A stretch of 64,000 nt of DNA from Xenorhabdus sp014467285. Its GTDB lineage: Bacteria; Pseudomonadota; Gammaproteobacteria; Enterobacterales; Enterobacteriaceae. Shown here piece after piece: positions 24,186 to 32,778 of the stretch. The stretch lies in the NCBI RefSeq assembly GCF_014467285.1, contig NZ_NKHR01000002.1, positions 186,001 to 250,000 of the forward strand. Direction: 5' to 3'. Under the pieces are notes generated by a model, which was given only the letters and a program-made list of their open reading frames with translations, was not told the origin of the DNA and did not search any database. Position 1 is the first letter of the stretch, and each line of letters starts with the position of its first letter. Both the position numbers and the translations under genes were made by a program.

Positions 24186-26915
24186 ATGGCTCAAAATGAA
24201 CCTCAACGTCCTGATCCGGATGATTTACTGGTATTGGCAAATGAAAAACCACGCGGCAAGCTCAAAATATTTTTCGGGGCTTGTGCCGGTGTCGGCAAAA
24301 CCTATGCCATGCTACAAGAAGCCCAACGCCTGCTGGCTCAAGGTCTGGATGTTATTATCGGCGTTGTTGAAACCCATGAGCGGCAAGAAACCGCCGCCCT
24401 GCTGAAAGGATTGCCCCGGTTATCATCAAAGTACTTCCGCCATCACGAGCGAAGGGTTGCCGCATTTGATATTGATGCCGCGCTCGCCCGCCATCCGGCC
24501 ATTATTCTGATGGATGAATTGGCATTCAGTAACCCACAGGGTTGCCGGCATCCCAAACGCTGGCAAGATGTTGAAGAATTACTGGAAGCAGGCATTGATG
24601 TTCTGACCACCATCAACGTGCAACATCTGGAAAGCCTGAACGATATTGTCGGTGGTATTACTGGTATTCGTGTTCGGGAAACCATTCCCGATCATATCTT
24701 TGATCAGGCCGATGATGTTGTTCTGGTTGATCTTCCCCCTGATGATCTGCGCCAACGGCTCAAAGACGGTAAAGTTTATCTTTCAGATCAGGCCGAACGA
24801 GCCATTGAACATTTCTTTCGTAAAGAGAACCTGATTGCTCTGCGTGAATTGGCACTACGTCGCACAGCAGATCGCGTTGATGATCAAATGCGTGCTATCC
24901 GTGATACCCGGGGAAAAGAGCCTGTATGGCACACGCGGGATAATTTGCTGTTGTGCATTGGTTACAACGCCGGCAATGAAAAATTAGTTCGAAAAGCGGC
25001 CCGTTTGGCAGCAAAGTTAGATTGTGTCTGGCACGCTGTTTACGTTGAAACCCCCAGATTACACCGGCTGCCAGAAAGCAAACGACGTACCATCTTGAAG
25101 GCCCTGAAACTAGCACAAGATCTGGGAGCTGAAACCGCAACACTTTCCGATTCTCATGAAGAAAAAGCGATCCTGCGCTATGCAAGAGAACATAATCTGG
25201 GCAAAATCCTTATTGGTCGCTATTACGACTCACATCCGACACTCTTTGACCCGATACTTTTTGGCTATAAATGGCGTCCTGATTTTTCGGAAAGACTGGG
25301 AAAACTAGGCCCAGACCTTGATTTGATTATTGTTGCTTTGGAAGACAAAAAACGCTGGGATAAAGAACAAAAAGATAACCGACCATTCAATGAAAAATGG
25401 CGGATCCCGATTCAGGGTTTCATGATGGCTATTGTACTCTGCGCCCTCATTACTCTATTTTCCCGCACTTTCTTATTCACCCTTGATAAAGCCAATCTGG
25501 TGACACTCTACCTGCTCGGTGTTGTCATCATCGCCCTTTTTTATGGTCGTTGGCCGTCGGTTTTTGCTGCTTTTGTCAACGTCATTAGTTTCGACATTTT
25601 TTTTGTCCAACCGCACTGGTCACTGGCGGTTACGGACATGCAATACCTGCTCACATTTACTGTCATGCTGATTGTCGGTGCTGTCGTAGGAAACCTGACT
25701 GCGGGTATACGCTATCAGGCCAGAATTGCCCGTTATCGTGAGCAACGCACACGGCATCTATATGAAATTACCCGTGAGCTGAGCAAGGCCATGAATGAAG
25801 AAGATATTGCCCGTATCAGCTATCACTTTTTATCCAATAGCTTTCAGGCAAAAACAGGGTTGTTGCTGCCAGACAGCAACCATCATTTATATCAGGTAAA
25901 ATCCAATGACGGTGGTCAGATGCAAATTGACGAAGCAGTTGCCAAATGGTGCTTCGATAAAAAACAACCTGCCGGGGCGGGTACTGATACATTACCGGGA
26001 GTACCTTACCAATTATTGCCTATTGCCACACCTTCACAGGTATTTGCCATTCTTGCCATTGAATCCTCTAACCTGCGCCAGCTACTCGTCCCGGAACAAC
26101 AACGGTTATTACAAACCTTCACGGGAATTATCGCCAATGCACTGGAACGCTTACACCTTACCCGCAGCGCTGAATCTGCCAAATTGGAAACCGAGCGGGA
26201 ACAACTCCGCAACTCTTTGTTAGCCGCCTTGTCTCACGATTTACGTACTCCATTAACTGTGTTATTTGGACAAACAGAAATCCTCATGTTGGATTTATCC
26301 GCTGAGAACTCAGTACACACCCAACAAGTTAATCAAATCCGCCAGCAAATTCTCAGCACTTCACGACTGGTTAATAATCTGCTGGATATGGCGCGCATTC
26401 AATCAGGCGGGATTCAGCTCAATCTCGAATGGTATTCGCTGGAAGAAATTGTCGGCAGCGCTTTGCGCTCATTGGAATATACCCTTAATCGTTATACCGT
26501 AGAACTTTCTCTACCTGCCAATTTACTTCTGCATTGTGATGCCGCTTTGTTGGAACGTGTTTTTATCAACCTGCTGGAAAATGCCATGAAATATACCCAT
26601 GAACACACCCCTCTTGGTATAAAGGCCACCATTGAACAAAAAACTGAAAAAAGACAGGTGCATATCGAAATCTGGGATGCAGGGACAGGAATTCCCCCCG
26701 GACAGGAACAGCTTATTTTTGATAAATTCTCACGCGCCAGCAAAGAATCTGCCATACCGGGTGTCGGATTGGGTTTAGCCATCTGCCAATCTATTATTGA
26801 TATTCATGGAGGAAAGATATGGGCAAATAACAATAAAAAAGGTGGAGCCAGTTTTCACTTTATTCTACCGTTAGAAGATCCACCTAAAATTGAAGACGCC
26901 TTTGAGGAAATGTGA
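24186..26915 (+). CDS. kdpD: Potassium-responsive sensor histidine kinase
   Basis: 909 residues (E. coli 894). The N-terminal KdpD domain has a Walker A motif (GACAGVGKTYAML) and is followed by a USP-like domain. Four closely spaced membrane helices (about residues 415-510) precede a GAF-like segment and the kinase core. H-box AALSHDLRTPLTVL has the phospho-His at about residue 684; the N box is NLLENAMKYT, and the G boxes are DAGTGIPPG and GVGLGLAIC. It phosphorylates KdpE under potassium limitation or osmotic stress. It overlaps kdpE by 4 bases. Confidence 0.97.
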   Translation: MAQNEPQRPDPDDLLVLANEKPRGKLKIFFGACAGVGKTYAMLQEAQRLLAQGLDVIIGVVETHERQETAALLKGLPRLSSKYFRHHERRVAAFDIDAALARHPAIILMDELAFSNPQGCRHPKRWQDVEELLEAGIDVLTTINVQHLESLNDIVGGITGIRVRETIPDHIFDQADDVVLVDLPPDDLRQRLKDGKVYLSDQAERAIEHFFRKENLIALRELALRRTADRVDDQMRAIRDTRGKEPVWHTRDNLLLCIGYNAGNEKLVRKAARLAAKLDCVWHAVYVETPRLHRLPESKRRTILKALKLAQDLGAETATLSDSHEEKAILRYAREHNLGKILIGRYYDSHPTLFDPILFGYKWRPDFSERLGKLGPDLDLIIVALEDKKRWDKEQKDNRPFNEKWRIPIQGFMMAIVLCALITLFSRTFLFTLDKANLVTLYLLGVVIIALFYGRWPSVFAAFVNVISFDIFFVQPHWSLAVTDMQYLLTFTVMLIVGAVVGNLTAGIRYQARIARYREQRTRHLYEITRELSKAMNEEDIARISYHFLSNSFQAKTGLLLPDSNHHLYQVKSNDGGQMQIDEAVAKWCFDKKQPAGAGTDTLPGVPYQLLPIATPSQVFAILAIESSNLRQLLVPEQQRLLQTFTGIIANALERLHLTRSAESAKLETEREQLRNSLLAALSHDLRTPLTVLFGQTEILMLDLSAENSVHTQQVNQIRQQILSTSRLVNNLLDMARIQSGGIQLNLEWYSLEEIVGSALRSLEYTLNRYTVELSLPANLLLHCDAALLERVFINLLENAMKYTHEHTPLGIKATIEQKTEKRQVHIEIWDAGTGIPPGQEQLIFDKFSRASKESAIPGVGLGLAICQSIIDIHGGKIWANNNKKGGASFHFILPLEDPPKIEDAFEEM

Positions 26916-27649
26916 GTACAACTAATCTGAATTCAGCTACTGTCAGTACAACACATGTTCGTACTATTAAAAACAGTACCATCCTAATCGTCGAAGATGA
27001 AAAAGAGATCCGGCGTTTTGTCCGATTAGCACTGGAAGGAGAAAACTGGCAGGTTTTTGAATGCGATACATTGAAACGAGGTTTAATTGAAACCGCCACC
27101 CGCAAACCCGATTTATTGATCCTTGATTTGGGGTTGCCTGACGGCAATGGTATTGACTTAATCGAAGATATACGCCAGTGGAGCGATATTCCAATTATTG
27201 TGCTTTCTGCCCGTGACAGCGAACAAGATAAAGTCACGGCTCTGGATTGTGGTGCTGACGATTATCTCAGTAAGCCTTTTGGCATCAACGAATTGATCGC
27301 CAGAGTTCGCGTTGCCCTGCGCCGCTCATCTAAAGCCAATCAACTCGATCCTGTGATTCACTTTTCAGATATCCAGGTGGACTTGGTAAATCGTCGGGTT
27401 TTAAAAGGACAGAATGAGCTTCACCTGACCCCTATTGAGTATCGCTTACTGACCGAATTGCTCACTAACAGCGGCAAGGTGCTGACTCAACGCCATTTAC
27501 TTAATCATGTTTGGGGGCCAAATTTCGTTGAACACAATCATTATCTGAGAATTTACATGGGGCACCTGCGACAAAAATTAGAAGCAGATCCCGCCCGCCC
27601 TAAGCACTTGCTGACAGAAACAGGGATAGGTTATCGGTTTATGCCTTAA
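26912..27649 (+). CDS. kdpE: Response regulator of the kdp operon
   Basis: OmpR-family regulator with a receiver domain (phospho-Asp at about residue 72 in LLILDLGLPDG, Lys in YLSKPFG) and a C-terminal winged helix (HLTPIEYRLL ... HYLRIYMGHLRQKLE). Its GTG start overlaps the kdpD stop. At 245 residues it has about 20 extra Ser/Thr-rich N-terminal residues compared with E. coli KdpE; no in-frame ATG lies closer to the conserved core, so the extension seems real. It activates kdpFABC through the site at 19548. Confidence 0.96.
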   Translation: MSTTNLNSATVSTTHVRTIKNSTILIVEDEKEIRRFVRLALEGENWQVFECDTLKRGLIETATRKPDLLILDLGLPDGNGIDLIEDIRQWSDIPIIVLSARDSEQDKVTALDCGADDYLSKPFGINELIARVRVALRRSSKANQLDPVIHFSDIQVDLVNRRVLKGQNELHLTPIEYRLLTELLTNSGKVLTQRHLLNHVWGPNFVEHNHYLRIYMGHLRQKLEADPARPKHLLTETGIGYRFMP

Positions 27650-27740
27650 ACAATCTGTTTCAAAAACCTACCCAAACAAGCTACTTAAGCAACCTACCTT
27701 TAACTGCCCGGCTTGGGCTATTCATATAAAACCATATACC

Positions 27741-27779
27741 GTAAAAATCATGCCCCAAGACAAAATCTAAGGGCATGAA
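27741..27779 (-). terminator. Probable terminator of the pullulanase gene
   Basis: CATGCCC (27749-27755) and GGGCATG (27771-27777) form a 7-bp stem. On the minus strand it is followed by ATTTTTAC. It lies about 40 bases past the pullulanase stop, between convergent kdpE and pullulanase genes. Confidence 0.6.
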
Positions 27780-27814
27780 ATTCATAAATCCATAAAACCA
27801 AAAATAGCGGCACA

Positions 27815-30802
27815 CTACTTCCGGCGGACAGGCAGCCCTGTACCACGCATTCCTTCCTGAGGTAAAACCAGCACTGCTGCTGACCAAGCCGGCATGGTGA
27901 CTTCACCCTTTTCCGTTATTTGTATTCCCGCAGCCAGAGAATCCTTGCCCAACTCACGTTGAATATCATTTAATTTCAATCCGCCAACGCTCAGATCCTT
28001 AACAGTGGTAGACCACGGAGCAGCATTAATCACCACCACCAAACCATCAAATCGCCAATCACAATCATGAGATGTCGTGTTGCCATCATCAATGGTCATT
28101 ACCAATAATCCTATTTGCTGACGTGGGCCAACATTTACAAAATCAACTCGTTGCTTAACGGCAGCACCATCACCTAGCGTCATCAAAGGTGAAAACTGAC
28201 GTAATCGCAATAACTCCTGATAAAAAGCGTTCATCTGTAATAATTCACGTTGGCCTGGTTTTTTTGCCCGATTTTTAACGCGATCAATCAGTGGGTAATT
28301 GTTACCATCATTGCTACGTTCCGGCATTCCCACATCATAGTTATTATCCTTGTAGTCATAGCTCACCCGATTAAACCAATCACCTGCATTATAAGAATCA
28401 CGGGTAAACGATTTTGAACGCAATAACTCAGATCCTTGCTGATCAAAAGCCAGGCCTTGCCCAAGAAATATTGTGGCAAGAGAAACTGCCTGCATACGAA
28501 CCCTTGTCATGAGATCTGCCTGCGGTGCAGCTTTATAACTAATGATGTCCCACAACGTTTGATTATCGTGCTTAGAGACATAATTCAGCACTTCAATAGG
28601 ATCTGAGGCATAACCCGCAGCGACACCTTTATAATCAATTTCCCGGCCGGCTTTCACCGCACCATCTTTATCAATCATAACAAAGTCAGCCAAATTGCCA
28701 GCCATGCCAAGACGCACCAAATCCCACAAATGGCGAATTTCATTTGCGTCTAATCGCGCAATTTCATTGGGTAATGTTCCAACACCATTGCCGACTCCCT
28801 GATTCATGCGGATAGTGTCGGCAAAATCAAACGGCCCGCCGCCACGCACAGCATCCCTTAGCCTGTCAGAGAAAGTACCAATGCCAGTCCCCTTCAGATT
28901 AATCTGTGAAGCGGTTTCAAACCGATCATCCTGCCCGGAATTCCATCCCTCCCCGAAAAAGTAGACCGACGGATTAATAGCGCGAACTTTTGCCAGTGCT
29001 GATAAAATCTGTGTTTTAGGGTGATAACCCATTAAATCAAATCGAAACGCATCTATCTTATATTCTTTAACCCAAGTCACTAGCGAATCTTCAATAAGCT
29101 TGGCAAACATACGGCGTTCCGGTGCCGTATCGTAACAACACGTATTATTTTCAATGTGGCCGGTTATTTCATCCAATCGGTGGTAATACCAAGGCACAAT
29201 CTTATCCAATACCGACGTTCGGGATGCCGGGCCAGCACCATCGGTATGGTTGTAAACGACATCCATAATCACGTTCATGCCCAATTGCTGTTTGATGGCT
29301 TGTATCATAGTACGAAATTCTTTTATACGATCTGAGCCTTCAGGGTTAGTCGCATAAGAGCCTTCAGGTACTGTGTAATGAAACGGATCATAACCCCAGT
29401 TGTAAGAATCCGTTTTTGCCACCATAGTATTTAATTCCTGCACTTGCGGACTATTGATACTGTCATTACGTCGCAATTGCTGCAAAACTTCCCGCACAGT
29501 CAATGAGCCGATCAGTGAATCATGGCAATAAGCAGCAAAACGGCTATTTTTCACCTCTGGGTTGATTTGGCACAGGCGGCTAAAAGGCTGATCAAGATCG
29601 GCGACCTGATGGCTAAATTCATTCACAGAAGCGATATCAAACACAGGCAACAACTCTATATGTGTCATTCCTGCCCGACTTAGCGCCTTAAGATGTTTGA
29701 ACATATCACTGTTATTGTCAGCCAGTGCCAAATACTTACCACGCCAACCTTCTGGTATTGTCCTATCTGCAACAGAAAGATCACGGATATGAGCTTCATG
29801 GATAGCCATGCGCGCAATATCCGTTGGGGTATTTTGCGGATGCGGGGCCAACAAGTTATCCCAGTTTTGTGGTTTTAAGGATTCGTCACTCAGATTGACG
29901 ACCTGACTATATTCCGAATTGGTGGATAGACTGTGAGAATAGGGATCGGTCACTTCATAACGTTCAATATTGCGAGAATATGGATGGAACACCTTTAAAG
30001 CATAGCGGTAGTAAGCCCCGATTAAACACTGACTCCCCTGCCATGACCAAGAACCACTCTCTGCGTCACGTCGCATGGCATGTTTGGCAATAATTTGTTT
30101 ATTTTTATCATAGATAACCAAACCAACCTCTTGTGCGGTCGGTGCCCACAACCTGAAAATCACGCCCTCATCGTTTATCCTCGCACCATATTCCAATTTA
30201 TCAGCAAAATCGGCGAAACGGTCATCCAGTACACCAGCAGTTTGTACCTGAGTTGCCGATATCAACTTACCCTGCTCACTAGCAGCCACGGCCACCAAAT
30301 CACCAGTCAGTAGTTGATCAACATCTGTATGCTCAGGCAAACGGAATGCCGCCCACTTTGCCAGATGGGGAAACTTTTTTGCTGTTTCCTGACTTAAAAT
30401 TGTTGGCGTGAGTGTCAGATAGTTATCAGTAAAATAGCCTTGGTCATTAGCCTCGACCTTATTACGTTGGTTGTAATATAAGCGAACAATGGCTTCCCCT
30501 TCCCCACCTAACCATAATAACGTCTGCCTATCAACCCAGTGTGCAGAAGCTTGAGAAATTTCTGACTCAGAATGAGAGGCGTTAGTATGACAACGATAAA
30601 TTTGTTCACTGCCTGATATTTGCTTCAAATTATGAGACATCGATTTCTCCTGAGTTTTAAACAAATAACACTTATTTTGTATGAAACTATTTTTTAAAAA
30701 ACTATTCTGTATAAAACTGTTTTGTGAACAGCTTGTAAGTAATAAAATTAATAGGCTATGAAATACAATAAGATAAACCTTTTTCCAAAAGTCAGATTTC
30801 AC
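27815..30802 (-). CDS. Pullulanase-type alpha-1,6-glucosidase, lipoprotein
   Basis: About 995 residues from GTG 30802, which has AGAAGGG six bases upstream; a TTG two codons earlier lies too close to that site. A lipoprotein signal ends in LLLTSC with Cys25 as the lipidation site. N-terminal pullulanase domains lead to a GH13 catalytic core with YNWGYDP, DVVYNH, nucleophile region DAFRFDLMGYH, acid/base FFGEGWNSG and KHDNQTLWD. It should hydrolyse alpha-1,6 branches in pullulan, starch or glycogen at the cell surface. Just after the lipid site the residues repeat (QNSFIQNSFLKNSFIQN), reflecting a short tandem DNA repeat. It resembles Klebsiella-type pullulanases; no secretion genes are visible here. 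It sits at the left edge of the biosynthetic island. Confidence 0.9.
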   Translation of the reverse strand: MKSDFWKKVYLIVFHSLLILLLTSCSQNSFIQNSFLKNSFIQNKCYLFKTQEKSMSHNLKQISGSEQIYRCHTNASHSESEISQASAHWVDRQTLLWLGGEGEAIVRLYYNQRNKVEANDQGYFTDNYLTLTPTILSQETAKKFPHLAKWAAFRLPEHTDVDQLLTGDLVAVAASEQGKLISATQVQTAGVLDDRFADFADKLEYGARINDEGVIFRLWAPTAQEVGLVIYDKNKQIIAKHAMRRDAESGSWSWQGSQCLIGAYYRYALKVFHPYSRNIERYEVTDPYSHSLSTNSEYSQVVNLSDESLKPQNWDNLLAPHPQNTPTDIARMAIHEAHIRDLSVADRTIPEGWRGKYLALADNNSDMFKHLKALSRAGMTHIELLPVFDIASVNEFSHQVADLDQPFSRLCQINPEVKNSRFAAYCHDSLIGSLTVREVLQQLRRNDSINSPQVQELNTMVAKTDSYNWGYDPFHYTVPEGSYATNPEGSDRIKEFRTMIQAIKQQLGMNVIMDVVYNHTDGAGPASRTSVLDKIVPWYYHRLDEITGHIENNTCCYDTAPERRMFAKLIEDSLVTWVKEYKIDAFRFDLMGYHPKTQILSALAKVRAINPSVYFFGEGWNSGQDDRFETASQINLKGTGIGTFSDRLRDAVRGGGPFDFADTIRMNQGVGNGVGTLPNEIARLDANEIRHLWDLVRLGMAGNLADFVMIDKDGAVKAGREIDYKGVAAGYASDPIEVLNYVSKHDNQTLWDIISYKAAPQADLMTRVRMQAVSLATIFLGQGLAFDQQGSELLRSKSFTRDSYNAGDWFNRVSYDYKDNNYDVGMPERSNDGNNYPLIDRVKNRAKKPGQRELLQMNAFYQELLRLRQFSPLMTLGDGAAVKQRVDFVNVGPRQQIGLLVMTIDDGNTTSHDCDWRFDGLVVVINAAPWSTTVKDLSVGGLKLNDIQRELGKDSLAAGIQITEKGEVTMPAWSAAVLVLPQEGMRGTGLPVRRK

Positions 30803-30881
30803 AGTCAACCCTTCTTCATAAAAAAATCATATTAACCATAAAAATTAACATAATGATTAAACATTGTATTAGATAGCCTTG

Positions 30882-30914
30882 CCTCCTCCTTTATTAATAA
30901 ATATAAGGAGGAGG
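30882..30914. repeat. Perfect hairpin CCTCCTCCTT / AAGGAGGAGG
   Basis: A 10-bp perfect stem (30882-30891 with 30905-30914), extendable in AT, in the gap between the pullulanase and methyltransferase genes. No T tract follows on either strand. A second small hairpin, ACCTC-TGT-GAGGT (30929-30941), is next to it and may help end the methyltransferase transcript. Confidence 0.65.
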
Positions 30915-31053
30915 ATGAAGGATGAGTTACCTCTGTGAGGTTTATCATAAAAAAATGTAACAACTATTTTTTATAAATAAACTTGCAACAGAATGAAATA
31001 TCCTAAAAGAACGCCGTGCTATTTTTTGAGTTAATTAATTCACAAAACAAACA

Positions 31054-31884
31054 CTACATATCCGTTTTATACATAACCATTCTTAATTGTGTTCTATATT
31101 TGGGGATAAAGCGCATTTTAGATGCCCATAATAATCCCATATCTTCAAATCTTGGACAATCTTTAAGTAATTTCGTTTCCATATAAGTCAAACCGTCAGC
31201 CCATTTCTCAATTTCTCTTTCATCATCCAAACCTGATTTAAAAGTGGCATCAAAACATTTAACTGATTCGTGCTTTTTGGAACTTAAACTCATCCATTTA
31301 TTTAACAAATCAAATGCTATATATGCTCCCTTGAATTCCTTCGCTAATCTATTGAAAAGAGATTTATTTTCATTTTCCGGGAAATACATAATTACCCCTT
31401 CAATAACAATAATAAAATTATAGTTACTATGATTGGTTTCTTCTTTGATTTGCCTTATCCATTTATCATCAAACATTGAGCTTGATATATAATTATCATT
31501 TCTCTTTGGTGGAATAAGAGTCTGCCTAATATTTATGACACTTTCTAAATCAACATGATAAAATTTCGCTTTTTCAGCGTAATGGCCTATTCTGTCATAT
31601 CGAGTATCCAGGCCACATCCAAGTGAAATAACAACTGGGTTTTCATGATTTTTTATGAAATCAATGACCTGCTGATCAAAATAATTTGCTCTGAGTGCTA
31701 TTCCTACTCTGCTGGCTCTTTTATTTTTAAGTTTTGGAAAATCAAAATCAACCTTCTTGATTATTTCACATGCTTTTTTATCTGTAATTATAGGATTATT
31801 CCGCTTTGTCTCCTCAGCTTTGTAAGCCAAAGGGATAAATAAAGTTTCCGACACAGAATTCAATAAATCATAATTTTCCTTCAT
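31054..31884 (-). CDS. Class I SAM methyltransferase, LCMT (leucine carboxyl methyltransferase) family
   Basis: 276 residues from ATG 31884, which has GGAG about 9 bases upstream. The SAM-binding motif is VVISLGCGLDTRYDRI (motif I with acidic DTR), followed by FYHVDLESV (motif II) and IIVIEGVIMYF (post-II). This GCGLDTR-IEGVLMYL pattern is typical of the PPM1/LCMT family, whose bacterial members often act in polyketide or nonribosomal pathways, usually on hydroxyl or carboxyl groups. It lies 105 bases behind the metallophosphoesterase on the same strand and may be the last gene of the PKS operon, possibly methylating the released product. It is clearly more AT-rich than the PKS genes, so separate acquisition is possible. 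Confidence 0.82.
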   Translation of the reverse strand: MKENYDLLNSVSETLFIPLAYKAEETKRNNPIITDKKACEIIKKVDFDFPKLKNKRASRVGIALRANYFDQQVIDFIKNHENPVVISLGCGLDTRYDRIGHYAEKAKFYHVDLESVINIRQTLIPPKRNDNYISSSMFDDKWIRQIKEETNHSNYNFIIVIEGVIMYFPENENKSLFNRLAKEFKGAYIAFDLLNKWMSLSSKKHESVKCFDATFKSGLDDEREIEKWADGLTYMETKLLKDCPRFEDMGLLWASKMRFIPKYRTQLRMVMYKTDM

Positions 31885-31989
31885 TATTAGCACTCCAAAA
31901 ATAAAGTTTTCATATAATAAAATAACTCAATAAAAACGTTTGTGGTTTATTACTACTGTATTTTATGATTCTTAAAAAAATGCAATATA

Positions 31990-32760
31990 TTATGGGTAAA
32001 CACAGAGTAATTGCCTTCTGGTAAATTGGGATTCATTTGGATAACCTAATGAATTATTAAGATACTTAACGCCATTAATTGACACCGCACGGTTGACATG
32101 ACTGTGCCCATAAATATGTATATCCGCCCCTAACTCCCGTAATTGCTTATCTAATAATACACTACCTAATACCGGATAAACCTGACGGTGCTTAATTGGA
32201 ATATAATCTGGCATAACGTCCAGTCTCGGTACAAAATGTGAAAAACTGATCGTTATTGTGGCATTTTGATGCCTTACATCTTCTAATGATGGATTGAGAG
32301 CAAGAAAATACTCAGTAATATGTTTTTCATCAAAGCGTTCCGGCCAAATACAAGCGTAATAATCCATCCATATTTCACGCAATGCAGGTGAAATGTTACC
32401 AAACGACCCATCATACCAACTAAGCAACGGTATTATGGATACTCCATCATACTGGCAAGGCTGCATCTGTACACCATAAAAGGCCGCCAAACTGCATATT
32501 GCATCGAATTTTTCTATAGATGTATTTATCTGGCTCTGTCTACGATTAACCCATAAATCATGGTTGCCTGGGACATAAAATACCGCAGCAAAACGCTGCA
32601 TTAACTGACAAAAACATTCATCAATTAAGGTAAGTGAATCAGATATATCACCTGCCAAAATCAGCACATCATTTACATAGGCGGAACGATCCAACTCATG
32701 TAACCACTCACGATTAGCCGGATAATCTAAATGGAGATCAGAAACGGTATATACCTTCAT
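31990..32760 (-). CDS. Calcineurin-like metallophosphoesterase
   Basis: 256 residues from ATG 32760, with a GTGGA ribosome site; the ATG four codons upstream has none. The five metallophosphoesterase blocks are complete: SDLHLDY, LAGDISD, VPGNHDLW, SFSHF and YGHSHVNR. These bind two metal ions and hydrolyse phosphoesters. It begins 18 bases after the AT-thioesterase stop, so it belongs to the PKS operon. Its role there is unknown; removing a protecting phosphate or a housekeeping task on carrier proteins are possible but unsupported. Confidence 0.85.
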   Translation of the reverse strand: MKVYTVSDLHLDYPANREWLHELDRSAYVNDVLILAGDISDSLTLIDECFCQLMQRFAAVFYVPGNHDLWVNRRQSQINTSIEKFDAICSLAAFYGVQMQPCQYDGVSIIPLLSWYDGSFGNISPALREIWMDYYACIWPERFDEKHITEYFLALNPSLEDVRHQNATITISFSHFVPRLDVMPDYIPIKHRQVYPVLGSVLLDKQLRELGADIHIYGHSHVNRAVSINGVKYLNNSLGYPNESQFTRRQLLCVYP

Positions 32761-32778
32761 ATGGTTCCACATAACGAT

